From Streptomyces formicae (GTDB lineage Bacteria > Actinomycetota > Actinomycetes > Streptomycetales > Streptomycetaceae): a stretch of DNA of 64,000 bases. The translations under genes and the position numbers were made by a program. Location of the stretch: positions 1,860,001-1,924,000 of the forward strand of contig NZ_CP071872.1 in assembly GCF_022647665.1 (NCBI RefSeq), in the 5' to 3' direction. Each line of letters opens with the position of its first letter. Position 1 is the first letter of the stretch. Below the pieces are notes generated by a model that saw only the letters and a program-made list of their open reading frames with translations, was not told the DNA's origin and made no database searches. This document shows, piece by piece, positions 34,249 to 43,023 of the stretch.

Positions 34249-35850
34249 ATGCCGGTCACCCTCGCCCAGCTCGTCCAGCACTCCGCGCTCAAGCTGACGG
34301 TTCGCGCCGGACAGGACAGGCTCGGGACGCCCGTGCGCTGGGCGCACGTCAGCGAGCTCGCCGACCCCGTGCCGTACATGGAGGGCGGCGAGCTGCTCCT
34401 CGTCACCGCGATGACGCTGGACGCCGCCGACCGCGAGGCGATGCGCCGCTACGTACGCCGGCTCGCGGGCGCCGGTGTCGTCGGGCTCGGCTTCGCCGTC
34501 GGCGTCAACTACGACGCCGTCCCCGATGCCCTGCTGGAGGCGGCCGAGGCCGAGGACTTCCCGCTGCTCGAAGTGCCGCGCCGCACGCCGTTCCTGGCCA
34601 TCAGCAAGGCCGTCTCCGCGGCCATCGCCGCCGACCAGTACCGGGCCGTGACCGCGGGCTTCGAGGCCCAGCGGGAGCTGACCCGTGCGGCGCTCGCCGA
34701 GGGGCCCGCTGCGCTGCTCGCCAAGCTGGCCGCGTACGTCGACGGCTGGGCCGCGCTCTACGACGCCTCCGGAGCCGTCGTCGCCGCGGCGCCCGACTGG
34801 GCCACCCGGCGGGCGGCCCGACTCACCGCCGACGTCGAGCGCCTGCGCGAACGCCCCGCCCCCGCCAGCGCCGTCGTCGGCGGGACGGACGACCGCGTCG
34901 AACTCCAGTCCCTGGGCACCGGGCGGCGGGTGCGCGGCGCGCTCGCCGTCGGCACGGGCGCCCCCCTGGGCACGGCCGAGCGGTACGCCGTCCACTCCGC
35001 GATCGCCCTGCTGACCCTGACCACCGAACGCTCCCGGTCGCTCCAGGCCGCCGAGCAGCGCCTCGGCGCGGCGGTGCTCCGGATGATGCTCTCCGGGCAG
35101 CCCGACCATGCGAGAGCGGTCGCCGGTGATCTGTACGGCGGGCTCCTCGACGCCCCCTTCCGGCTCCTGGTCGCCGAGCCCGCCGGCGAGCCCGACCCGG
35201 GTGCCGAGCACCCCCTGCACGTCTTCGCCGACACGATGGACTCGGCGGCGGCGCGGTCCGGCGAGACCGTGCTGACCGTGCCCGAGGGCTCCGACGGCAG
35301 CGAGCGGCTCGTCGTGCTCGCCGCGGACGGGGGAGCAGTCGTCGGCGCCTGCGAGGCGTACACGGAGCGCGAGGCCGAGGAGGCGGGCATCGCCGTCGGC
35401 ATGTCCGCCCCGGCCGGACCGATCGCCGCCGCGGCCGCCTACAAGCAGGCCGAACAGTCCCTCTCCGTCGCCCGCCGCCGCGGCCGCGCGCTCGTCGAGC
35501 ACGAGGAACTCGCCGCCGGCTCCGTCCTCCCGCTGCTGGCGGACGACGCGGTGCGGGCCTTCGCCGACGGCATGCTCCGCGCGCTCTACGAACACGACGC
35601 GACCGGCCGCGGCGATCTGGTCGACTCGCTGCGGGCCTGGCTCTCCCGCCATGGCCAATGGGACGCGGCGGCGGCCGACCTCGGCGTCCACCGCCACACC
35701 CTGCGCTACCGCATGCGCCGCGTGGAGGAGATCCTCGGCCGCTCCCTGGACGACCCCGACGTCCGCATGGAGCTCTGGCTCGCCCTGAAGGCGACTGCAG
35801 GCCCCACGGAGTCTCAGGGCCTGTCCGGCCTGAGGCCGCGCACCAAGTAA
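34249..35850 (+). CDS. PucR-family transcriptional regulator
   Basis: A 533-residue regulator. An N-terminal PucR domain (LAQLVQHSALKLTVRAG...LLLVTAM, about 1-125) is followed by a GGDEF-like CdaR middle region. A C-terminal PucR helix-turn-helix reads AAADLGVHRHTLRYRMRRVEEILG (about 481-504). Such proteins control purine, GABA or amine catabolism and respond to a pathway metabolite. It lies between gabT and an aldehyde dehydrogenase, making GABA catabolism the likely target. No good Shine-Dalgarno is seen before the ATG. The leader carries the 18-bp repeats. Confidence 0.9.
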   Translation: MPVTLAQLVQHSALKLTVRAGQDRLGTPVRWAHVSELADPVPYMEGGELLLVTAMTLDAADREAMRRYVRRLAGAGVVGLGFAVGVNYDAVPDALLEAAEAEDFPLLEVPRRTPFLAISKAVSAAIAADQYRAVTAGFEAQRELTRAALAEGPAALLAKLAAYVDGWAALYDASGAVVAAAPDWATRRAARLTADVERLRERPAPASAVVGGTDDRVELQSLGTGRRVRGALAVGTGAPLGTAERYAVHSAIALLTLTTERSRSLQAAEQRLGAAVLRMMLSGQPDHARAVAGDLYGGLLDAPFRLLVAEPAGEPDPGAEHPLHVFADTMDSAAARSGETVLTVPEGSDGSERLVVLAADGGAVVGACEAYTEREAEEAGIAVGMSAPAGPIAAAAAYKQAEQSLSVARRRGRALVEHEELAAGSVLPLLADDAVRAFADGMLRALYEHDATGRGDLVDSLRAWLSRHGQWDAAAADLGVHRHTLRYRMRRVEEILGRSLDDPDVRMELWLALKATAGPTESQGLSGLRPRTK

Positions 35851-35861
35851 ATCCCCTTCTG

Positions 35862-35879
35862 CTGCCCGAAGTCGGGCAG
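35862..35879. terminator. 8-bp hairpin after pucR-like gene
   Basis: CTGCCCGA (35862-35869) pairs with TCGGGCAG (35872-35879) around two bases, 12 bases after the regulator stop. A two-base loop is tight, so the outer pairs would open. An operator role is equally possible. Confidence 0.35.
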
Positions 35880-35886
35880 AAAACAT

Positions 35887-35908
35887 GGCATTCGGTTGAG
35901 GGAATGCC
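35887..35908. promoter_or_regulatory. 7-bp dyad upstream of DMT exporter
   Basis: GGCATTC (35887-35893) and GAATGCC (35902-35908) are inverted arms eight bases apart, about 80 bases upstream of the EamA-type gene. It is AT-richer than its surroundings and could be an operator or part of a promoter. Confidence 0.3.
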
Positions 35909-35988
35909 TACAGTCCTGCCTCGTGATCGCCAACGACGGGCACGGCAACCGGCCCCCGTCCACCACACGAGGACGACGAAGCGCACCG

Positions 35989-36945
35989 ATGACCTCACCC
36001 GAAGCACCCGCCGCCCGCACCCCCGCCGCGACGATCGAGTCGGCCGGCACGCCCGGTCGCCGGATATCCGGCGCCGTGTGGGGCGCCCTCGCCATCGTGT
36101 ACGTCGTCTGGGGCTCCACCTACCTCGGTATCCGCGTCGTCGTCGAGACGATGCCCCCCTTCCTCTCCGCCGGCGCCCGCTTCATCACCGCCGGGCTGAT
36201 CCTCGCCGCGCTCATCGCCTGGCGGCAGGGGCCGTCCGCGCTGAAGGCCACCCGAGCCCAGCTCGCCTCCGCCGCGCTCGTCGGGCTGCTCCTGCTCCTC
36301 GGCGGCAACGGCCTCGTCGTGCTCGCCGAGACCGCCATCCCCTCCGGGCTCGCCGCCCTCCTCGTCGCCGTCGTGCCCGCGTGGGTCGTCGTGCTGCGCA
36401 GGGCCTCGGGAGAGCGGCCCGGCATCGGGGCGTACAGCGGCGTCCTGCTGGGCCTCGCCGGGCTCGCCGTGCTCACGCTGCCCGGCCTCAGCGGCGACGT
36501 ACGCCTGTGGGGCGTCCTCACCGTCGTCGCGGGGACCGTCATGTGGTCGGTCGGCTCCTTCTCGTCCGCCCGGATCCCGATGCCCGCCAACCCGTTCACG
36601 GCGAGCGCGTACGAAATGGTCGCGGGCGGCATCGGCTGTCTGCTGGTCGGCCTCGTCCGCGGCGAGCAGCACGGCTTCACGCTCACCGAGGTGTCGGGCC
36701 GTTCCTGGCTCGCCCTCGGTTACCTCGTCGTCTTCGGCTCGCTCGTCGCGTTCACGGCGTACGCCTGGCTCCTCCAATCCGCGCCGCTCTCGCTCGTCGC
36801 CACGTATGCGTACGTCAACCCGGTCGTCGCCGTCCTGCTCGGCGCGCTGATCCTGAACGAGCAGCTGACCTGGCCGATCGCCGTCGGCGGAGCCGTCGTC
36901 GTCGCGGGAGTCGGCCTCATCGTCAGTACCGAGCGCCGCCGCTGA
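35989..36945 (+). CDS. EamA/DMT-family transporter
   Basis: A 318-residue transporter with ten predicted membrane segments in two EamA repeats. The first begins GALAIVYVVWGSTYLGIRVVV, the family hallmark. The second contains AYAWLLQSAPLSLVATYAYVNPVVAVLLG. Family members export amino acids, metabolites or drugs. In this place, between a PucR regulator and an aldehyde dehydrogenase, an amine or amino-acid export role is possible but unproven. The start ATG is weakly supported: GAGGA lies 16 bases upstream. Confidence 0.88.
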   Translation: MTSPEAPAARTPAATIESAGTPGRRISGAVWGALAIVYVVWGSTYLGIRVVVETMPPFLSAGARFITAGLILAALIAWRQGPSALKATRAQLASAALVGLLLLLGGNGLVVLAETAIPSGLAALLVAVVPAWVVVLRRASGERPGIGAYSGVLLGLAGLAVLTLPGLSGDVRLWGVLTVVAGTVMWSVGSFSSARIPMPANPFTASAYEMVAGGIGCLLVGLVRGEQHGFTLTEVSGRSWLALGYLVVFGSLVAFTAYAWLLQSAPLSLVATYAYVNPVVAVLLGALILNEQLTWPIAVGGAVVVAGVGLIVSTERRR

Positions 36946-37106
36946 CCCCGGCTCTCGCCGGAGCACTCGCCAAAGCGGCCAGGGCGTCACCCCGACCACT
37001 CCACCCCGGACAAACGCCATCACACCCCCATCGCCCTACCGTGTGAGGAGAAGACACCGCACAACTTCCGACTTCTGACCGCACTTCTGAAGGGCCGGGC
37101 TCGCAT

Positions 37107-38552
37107 ATGACCTCCACCCACGCCTTCTGGCTCGCCGGCCGCCAGGCCGCCGGCGAGACGACTTTCGACGTCACGTCCCCCTGGGACGGCCGGGTCGTCG
37201 GCACGGTCTCGGTGCCCACCGACGCCCAGGTCGAGGAGGCCGTGGCAGCCGCGCACGCCGTTGTGGACGAGTTCGCGGCCACCCCGGCCCACGTCCGCGC
37301 CGCCGCCCTCGACCATGTGTCGAAGCGGCTCGTCGAGCGCACCGAGGAGATCGCCCAGCTGATCTCCGCCGAGAACGGCAAGCCCGTCAAGTGGGCCCGC
37401 GGTGAGGTCGGCCGCGCGGTCTCCGTCTTCCGCTTCGCCGCCGAGGAGGCCCGCCGGTTCAACGGCGGCGAGGCTCAGCGCCTCGACACCGACGCCGGCG
37501 GCCAGGGCCGCCTCGCGCTCACCCGCCGCTTCCCCAAGGGCGTCGTCCTCGGCATCGCGCCGTTCAACTTCCCGCTGAACCTGTGCGCCCACAAGATCGC
37601 CCCAGCCATCGCCGTCGGCGCGCCGATCGTCCTCAAGCCGGCGCCCGCCACCCCGCTCTCCGGCCTGATCCTCGGTGAGCTGCTGGCTGAGACCGAGCTG
37701 CCCGCCGGCTCCTGGTCCGTCCTGACGGTCCCGAACGACAAGATGCCCGCCCTCGTCCAGGACGAGCGCCTCCCGGTCATCTCCTTCACGGGCTCCGACA
37801 AGGTCGGCTACGCGATCATGGACTCGGTGCCGCGCAAGCACTGCACCCTGGAGCTCGGCGGCAACGGCGCGGCCGTCGTCCTCGCCGACTTCGCCTCCGA
37901 GGAGGACCTGGACTGGGCGGCGACCCGCATCGCCACCTTCTCCAACTACCAGGGCGGCCAGTCCTGCATCTCCGTGCAGCGCGTGATCGCCGACGCAACC
38001 GTGTACGACCGGCTGCTGCCGAAGATCGTCGCGGCGGTCGAGGCCCAGGTCACCGGCGACCCGTCCGACTCCGCCACCGACGTCGGCCCGCTGGTCAACG
38101 AGGACGCCGCCAAGCGCGTCGAGTCCTGGGTCGACGAGGCCGTCGAAGGTGGCGCCCAGCTGCTCACCGGCGGCAAGCGCGACGGCGCCTCCTACGCCCC
38201 GACCGTTCTCACCGGTGTCCCGGCGGACGCCACTCTCGCCTGCGAGGAGGTCTTCGGACCGGTCCTCACCGTGCAGAGCGTCAACGGCGAGGCCGAGGCG
38301 TTCGCCGCGGTCAACTCCTCGCAGTACGGACTCCAGGCCGGCGTGTTCACCCGCGACCTGCAGACCGCGTTCCGCGCCCACCGGGCGCTGGAGGTCGGCG
38401 GTGTGATCGTCGGTGACGTCCCGTCCTACCGCGCCGACCAGATGCCGTACGGCGGCGCCAAGCAGTCCGGCGTGGGCCGCGAGGGCGTCAAGTACGCGAT
38501 GGACGACTACACCTACGAGCGGGTGCTGGTCCTCACCGGACTCGCCCTGTAG
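37107..38552 (+). CDS. Aldehyde dehydrogenase, probable succinate-semialdehyde dehydrogenase
   Basis: A 481-residue NAD(P)-dependent aldehyde dehydrogenase. The cofactor motif is APFNFPLNL, the glutamate motif LELGGNGA, and the catalytic Cys lies in YQGGQSCIS near 290. It differs from the two polyamine-type paralogues in this window (FNFP rather than WNYP, GGQSC rather than GQDC). Its location near gabT and a PucR regulator suggests the succinate semialdehyde to succinate step. Methylmalonate-semialdehyde-like activity cannot be excluded. AAGGG lies about a dozen bases upstream of the ATG. Confidence 0.87.
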   Translation: MTSTHAFWLAGRQAAGETTFDVTSPWDGRVVGTVSVPTDAQVEEAVAAAHAVVDEFAATPAHVRAAALDHVSKRLVERTEEIAQLISAENGKPVKWARGEVGRAVSVFRFAAEEARRFNGGEAQRLDTDAGGQGRLALTRRFPKGVVLGIAPFNFPLNLCAHKIAPAIAVGAPIVLKPAPATPLSGLILGELLAETELPAGSWSVLTVPNDKMPALVQDERLPVISFTGSDKVGYAIMDSVPRKHCTLELGGNGAAVVLADFASEEDLDWAATRIATFSNYQGGQSCISVQRVIADATVYDRLLPKIVAAVEAQVTGDPSDSATDVGPLVNEDAAKRVESWVDEAVEGGAQLLTGGKRDGASYAPTVLTGVPADATLACEEVFGPVLTVQSVNGEAEAFAAVNSSQYGLQAGVFTRDLQTAFRAHRALEVGGVIVGDVPSYRADQMPYGGAKQSGVGREGVKYAMDDYTYERVLVLTGLAL

Positions 38553-38584
38553 GAGCGCCTGCGGCGGCAGGACCGCCCGAGGCC

Positions 38585-38621
38585 GACGGCCGGAGCCCAC
38601 TGTGCGGGGGCTCCGGCCGTC
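38585..38621 (+). terminator. 14-bp hairpin terminator
   Basis: GACGGCCGGAGCCC (38585-38598) pairs perfectly with 38608-38621 around a nine-base loop, 32 bases after the aldehyde dehydrogenase stop, followed by CTTCG. Confidence 0.8.
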
Positions 38622-38797
38622 TTCGTGCGAGCACGGCAGCGGCCGGCGCGCCACCCGGGCGGGCCAGTCGGGAACGGTTTCACCCGGCTGCTCCGCAGGA
38701 CTGGTGAGGCACCCCGGAATCGGGTAGATACGGACGAGTAGCACCGGACGGTAGTTCCGCCCGGACGCCCCCCGACAAGCGGCGAGGTGAGTCCCTC

Positions 38798-40744
38798 ATG
38801 TCCGCCCCATCCACTCCGCAATCCGCGCCCAAGGTCACCGAACGGGAAGCCCGTCAGGTCGCCGAGGCCGCCCGCGAGCAGAGCTGGCGCAAGCCCAGCT
38901 TCGCCAAGGAGCTGTTTCTTGGCCGCTTCCGGCTCGACCTGATCCATCCCCATCCCATGCCCGCCGCCGAGGACGTCCAGCGCGGCGAGCAGTTCCTCGC
39001 CAAACTGCGCGACTTCTGCGAGACGAGGATCGACAGCGCACGCATCGAGCGCGAGGCCCGGATCCCGGACGACGTGATCAGCGGGCTGAAGGAGCTCGGG
39101 GCGCTCGGCATGAAGATCGACCCCAAGTACGGCGGGCTGGGGCTCACCCAGGTCTACTACAACAAGGCACTCGCGCTCGTGGGCTCCGCCAGCCCGGCCG
39201 TGGGCGCACTCCTCTCCGCCCACCAGTCGATCGGTGTGCCGCAGCCGCTGAAGATCTTCGGCACGCAGGAGCAGAAGGACGCGTTCCTGCCGCGCTGCGC
39301 CCGTACGGACATCACCGCCTTCCTGCTCACCGAGCCGGACGTGGGCTCCGACCCGGCGCGCCTGGCGACCACGGCCGTGCCCGACGGCGACGACTACGTG
39401 CTCGACGGCGTGAAGCTCTGGACCACCAACGGCGTCGTCGCCGACCTCCTCGTCGTCATGGCGCGGGTGCCCAGGTCCGACGGCCACAAGGGCGGCATCA
39501 CCGCCTTCGTCGTCGAGGCCGCGTCCCCCGGCATCACGGTCGAGAACCGCAACGCCTTCATGGGCCTGCGCGGCATCGAGAACGGCGTGACCCGCTTCCA
39601 CCAGGTGCGGGTCCCGGCCGCGAACCGCATCGGCCCCGAGGGCGCCGGCCTCAAGATCGCCCTGACCACGCTCAACACCGGGCGGCTCTCGCTGCCCGCC
39701 ATGTGCGTCGGCGCGGGCAAGTGGTGCCTGAAGATCGCCCGCGAATGGTCCGCCGTGCGCGAGCAGTGGGGCAAGCCGGTCGCCAAGCACGAGGCCGTCG
39801 GCTCCAAGATCTCCTTCATCGCGGCGACCACCTTCGCCCTGGAGGCGGTCGTCGACCTGTCGTCCCAGATGGCCGACGAGGACCGCAACGACATCCGCAT
39901 CGAGGCGGCCCTCGCCAAGCTGTACGGCTCCGAGATGGCCTGGCTGATGGCCGACGAGCTGATCCAGATCCGCGGCGGCCGCGGCTTCGAGACGGCGGAG
40001 TCGCTCGCCGCGCGCGGCGAACGGGCGGTCCCCGCCGAGCAGATGCTGCGCGATCTGCGGATCAACAGGATCTTCGAGGGCTCGACCGAGATCATGCATC
40101 TGCTGATCGCCCGGGAGGCGGTCGACGCCCACCTCTCGGTGGCCGGCGACATCATCGACCCGGACAAGTCCCTCGGAGACAAGGCGAAGGCGGGCGCGCA
40201 GGCGACCGCGTTCTACGCCCGCTGGCTGCCCAAGCTCGTCACCGGGCCCGGCCAGCTGCCGCGCTCGTACGCCGAGTTCCACCCGCAAGGCCACACCGAC
40301 CTCGCCACGCATCTGAGGTACGTGGAACGCGCGGCACGCAAGCTCGCCCGTTCCACGTTCTACGGAATGTCCCGCTGGCAGGGCCGGATGGAGACCAAGC
40401 AGGGCTTCCTCGGCCGGGTCGTCGACATCGGCGCGGAGCTCTTCGCGATGAGCGCGGCCTGCGTTCGGGCCGAGCACCTGCGGCTCACCGGGGAGCACGG
40501 CCGTGAGGCGTACGAACTCGCCGACGTGTTCTGCAAGCAGTCCCGCATCCGCGTCGAGGAGCTCTTCGGACGCCTCTGGTCCAACACCGACGACCTCGAC
40601 CGCAAGGTCGTCAACCGCGTCCTCGCCGGCACCTACACCTGGCTGGAGGAGGGCGTCATCGACCCCAGTGGCGAAGGCCCCTGGATCGCCGACGCCACCC
40701 CGGGCCCGGCGACCCGGGAGAACGTCCACCGTCCCATCCGCTGA
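38798..40744 (+). CDS. Acyl-CoA dehydrogenase (large, VLCAD-like)
   Basis: A 648-residue flavoenzyme that introduces the alpha-beta double bond in fatty acyl-CoA. The N-terminal and middle domains carry FLLTEPDVGSDPARLATTA and LWTTNGVVADLLVVMA. The C-terminal helical domain has RGGRGFETAESL and FEGSTEIMHLLIARE with the likely catalytic Glu. About 180 further residues form a C-terminal extension, as in VLCAD/ACAD9-type enzymes. The start ATG follows GAGGTGAG. It is flanked by terminators on both sides and so probably stands alone. Confidence 0.93.
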   Translation: MSAPSTPQSAPKVTEREARQVAEAAREQSWRKPSFAKELFLGRFRLDLIHPHPMPAAEDVQRGEQFLAKLRDFCETRIDSARIEREARIPDDVISGLKELGALGMKIDPKYGGLGLTQVYYNKALALVGSASPAVGALLSAHQSIGVPQPLKIFGTQEQKDAFLPRCARTDITAFLLTEPDVGSDPARLATTAVPDGDDYVLDGVKLWTTNGVVADLLVVMARVPRSDGHKGGITAFVVEAASPGITVENRNAFMGLRGIENGVTRFHQVRVPAANRIGPEGAGLKIALTTLNTGRLSLPAMCVGAGKWCLKIAREWSAVREQWGKPVAKHEAVGSKISFIAATTFALEAVVDLSSQMADEDRNDIRIEAALAKLYGSEMAWLMADELIQIRGGRGFETAESLAARGERAVPAEQMLRDLRINRIFEGSTEIMHLLIAREAVDAHLSVAGDIIDPDKSLGDKAKAGAQATAFYARWLPKLVTGPGQLPRSYAEFHPQGHTDLATHLRYVERAARKLARSTFYGMSRWQGRMETKQGFLGRVVDIGAELFAMSAACVRAEHLRLTGEHGREAYELADVFCKQSRIRVEELFGRLWSNTDDLDRKVVNRVLAGTYTWLEEGVIDPSGEGPWIADATPGPATRENVHRPIR

Positions 40745-40772
40745 CGTCTGCTCACGTCTGCTCACCTCTGCC

Positions 40773-40805
40773 GAGGGCGCCCGGCGCGTGACGCCGGGCG
40801 CCCTC
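40773..40805 (+). terminator. 14-bp hairpin terminator
   Basis: GAGGGCGCCCGGCG (40773-40786) pairs perfectly with 40792-40805 around a five-base loop, shortly after the acyl-CoA dehydrogenase stop. A direct repeat ACGTCTGCTC precedes it. Confidence 0.85.
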
Positions 40806-40854
40806 GTGCACCACAATCGGGCCTCGATCTGATCAACCGAAGGACGGGGCAGGG

Positions 40855-41694
40855 ATGTTCGAGGCGGGGTACCGACGGATACGGCGGCGCGCGGCGGCCG
40901 TCGCACTGGCCGCAGCCGTACTGACCGGAACGGCGGGCTGCGGCGACGGCGACCCGCCCGCCGACGACGGCAGGCCCCGGGCGAGCACCACCAGCACCAC
41001 CGCCCCGGCCCCCGGGGCGCTGACCGAGCAGCAGCTCACCGCCCGCTCCTTCACCGAGGGCGAGAAGGTCGGCAGGTACACCGCTTCCGAGTACACCCTC
41101 GGCGCCCCGCTCGGCGAGGAGTACACCGCCGACCCCGCCGTCTGCCAGCCACTGGTCAGCCTCGCCCAGGGCGCCACCGCGCACGCCCCCTCGGCCGAGG
41201 TGCACCGCAAGGTCGACGTCCCCGACGAGATGACCGGCACCACCGTCGCCGTGACGCTGCGCAGCTACAGCCCCGAGGACGCCGCCGCCGTCATGAAGGC
41301 TCTCGACACCGCCGGCAAGGAGTGCGCCGCCGGATTCACCGAGGTGCGTGCCATCGCCAAGGCGACGTACCTCAAGGTGGAGCCGGCCGAGGCGCCGGCC
41401 GTCGGCGACGAGGCGGACGAGGCGGACGAGGCGAAGGCGTTCCGCTTCACTGTCCTCGACGTGAAGGGGAAGCTGAAGCTGTACGAGTACCTCACCGTCC
41501 TCCGCTCCGGCTCGACCACGCTCTCCTTCCGCGGTGAGATCACCGGCACCAAGGACATCGGGGGAGTGCCGCAGGAAGTGATCACGGCCCAGTGGGAGAA
41601 GTTCTCCGCGGGGGACGCGGGGGACGCGGGGGACGCGGGGGACGCGGGAGACGCGGGAGACGCGGGAGACGTGGCGGACGACGGGGGCGCGTAG
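40855..41694 (+). CDS. Secreted lipoprotein of unknown function
   Basis: A 279-residue protein with a basic N-terminus (RRIRRR), a hydrophobic core and a lipobox ending TAGC at Cys29, then a Thr/Pro linker. The remainder is a single globular domain with no recognised motif. The C-terminus is a GDA-repeat tail encoded by a 9-bp tandem repeat. A GGGGCAGGG stretch precedes the ATG. It lies between the acyl-CoA dehydrogenase terminator and dxr. Confidence 0.78.
   Translation: MFEAGYRRIRRRAAAVALAAAVLTGTAGCGDGDPPADDGRPRASTTSTTAPAPGALTEQQLTARSFTEGEKVGRYTASEYTLGAPLGEEYTADPAVCQPLVSLAQGATAHAPSAEVHRKVDVPDEMTGTTVAVTLRSYSPEDAAAVMKALDTAGKECAAGFTEVRAIAKATYLKVEPAEAPAVGDEADEADEAKAFRFTVLDVKGKLKLYEYLTVLRSGSTTLSFRGEITGTKDIGGVPQEVITAQWEKFSAGDAGDAGDAGDAGDAGDAGDVADDGGA
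41608..41679. repeat. 9-bp tandem repeat encoding a Gly-Asp-Ala tail
   Basis: Eight 9-base units: GCGGGGGAC four times, GCGGGAGAC three times, then GTGGCGGAC. They encode (AGD)n at the C-terminus of the lipoprotein. Copy number is likely to vary by slippage without breaking the frame. Confidence 0.9.
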
Positions 41695-41760
41695 CGGCTC
41701 GCGCGAGCGCATGGGGACGCCCTGTCGGGACGCACAGCGGTTACGGCCACAATGGGGGGC

Positions 41761-43023
41761 ATGAGCGACAGCCCATCCCCCCTCGCCGACCCGCACATCG
41801 TCTTCGATCCGGCCGAAGGCCGCCGGGACGTCGTCGTCCTCGGCTCCACCGGGTCCATCGGCACGCAGGCCATCGACCTGGTCCTCCGCAACCCCGACCG
41901 CTTCCGTGTCACCGGCCTCTCCGCCGCCGGCGGCCGGGTCGAGCTGCTCGCCGAGCAGGCGCACCGGCTGCGGGTCCGCACGGTCGCCGTCGCCCGCGAG
42001 GAGACCGTCCCCGCGCTCCGCGAGGCGCTCCGGTCGCTGTACGGGACGGGCGAGACGCTCCCCGAGATCCTCGCGGGCACCGGTGCGGCGACCGAGCTCG
42101 CCGCGTCGGACTGCCACACCGTGCTCAACGGCATCACGGGCTCCATCGGCCTCGCGCCCACGCTCGCTGCCCTCGAAGCGGGCCGCACGCTCGCCCTCGC
42201 CAACAAGGAGTCGCTGATCGTCGGCGGTCCCCTGGTCAAGGCGCTGGCGGAGCCCGGCCAGATCATCCCCGTCGACTCCGAGCACGCCGCGCTCTTCCAG
42301 GCGCTCGCCGCCGGCACCCGCGCCGACGTCCGCAAGCTCGTCGTCACCGCGTCCGGCGGCCCCTTCCGCGGCCGTACGAAGGCCGAACTGGCGGACGTCA
42401 CCCCGAAGGACGCCCTCGCGCACCCCACCTGGGCCATGGGCCCGGTGATCACCGTCAACAGCGCGACCCTCGTCAACAAGGGCCTGGAGGTCATCGAGGC
42501 ACACCTCCTCTACGACATCCCGTTCGACCGCATCGAGGTCGTCGTCCACCCGCAGTCGTATGTCCACTCGATGGTGGAGTTCGAGGACGGCTCGACCCTC
42601 GCGCAGGCCACCCCGCCGGACATGCGCGGACCGATCGCCATCGGCATCGGCTGGCCGGAGCGGGTGCCCGACGCCGCCCCCGCCTTCGACTGGTCCACGG
42701 CCTCCACCTGGGAGTTCTTCCCGCTCGACACCGAGGCGTTCCCCTCCGTGGGACTCGCCCGGCACGTCGGTGAACTCGGCGGCACGGCACCGGCGGTGTT
42801 CAATGCCGCGAACGAGGAATGCGTGGACGCGTTTCTCGCGGGACGGCTGCCGTTCAACGGAATCATGGATACGGTCACGGCAGTCGTCGGCGAGCACCCG
42901 GACGTACGGGGAACCTCGCTGACGGTCCCGGACGTCCTGGAAGCGGAGACCTGGGCGCGCGCCCGCGCCCGGGAACTGGCACGACAGGCAGCGACGAAGG
43001 CGACAGCGGAGGCTCGCGCATGA
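41761..43023 (+). CDS. dxr: 1-deoxy-D-xylulose-5-phosphate reductoisomerase
   Basis: A 420-residue enzyme of the MEP pathway, converting DXP to MEP with NADPH. It has the NADPH-binding loop [11 protein letters not shown] near residue 25, [12 protein letters not shown] and [16 protein letters not shown] and the flexible-loop motif HPTWAMG also match, with [10 protein letters not shown] binding metal and substrate. ATG 41752 is an alternative start giving three more residues. It overlaps rseP by four bases (ATGA). Together with ispG 1.5 kb downstream, two MEP genes flank a site-2 protease. Confidence 0.95.
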   Translation: MSDSPSPLADPHIVFDPAEGRRDVVVLGSTGSIGTQAIDLVLRNPDRFRVTGLSAAGGRVELLAEQAHRLRVRTVAVAREETVPALREALRSLYGTGETLPEILAGTGAATELAASDCHTVLNGITGSIGLAPTLAALEAGRTLALANKESLIVGGPLVKALAEPGQIIPVDSEHAALFQALAAGTRADVRKLVVTASGGPFRGRTKAELADVTPKDALAHPTWAMGPVITVNSATLVNKGLEVIEAHLLYDIPFDRIEVVVHPQSYVHSMVEFEDGSTLAQATPPDMRGPIAIGIGWPERVPDAAPAFDWSTASTWEFFPLDTEAFPSVGLARHVGELGGTAPAVFNAANEECVDAFLAGRLPFNGIMDTVTAVVGEHPDVRGTSLTVPDVLEAETWARARARELARQAATKATAEARA

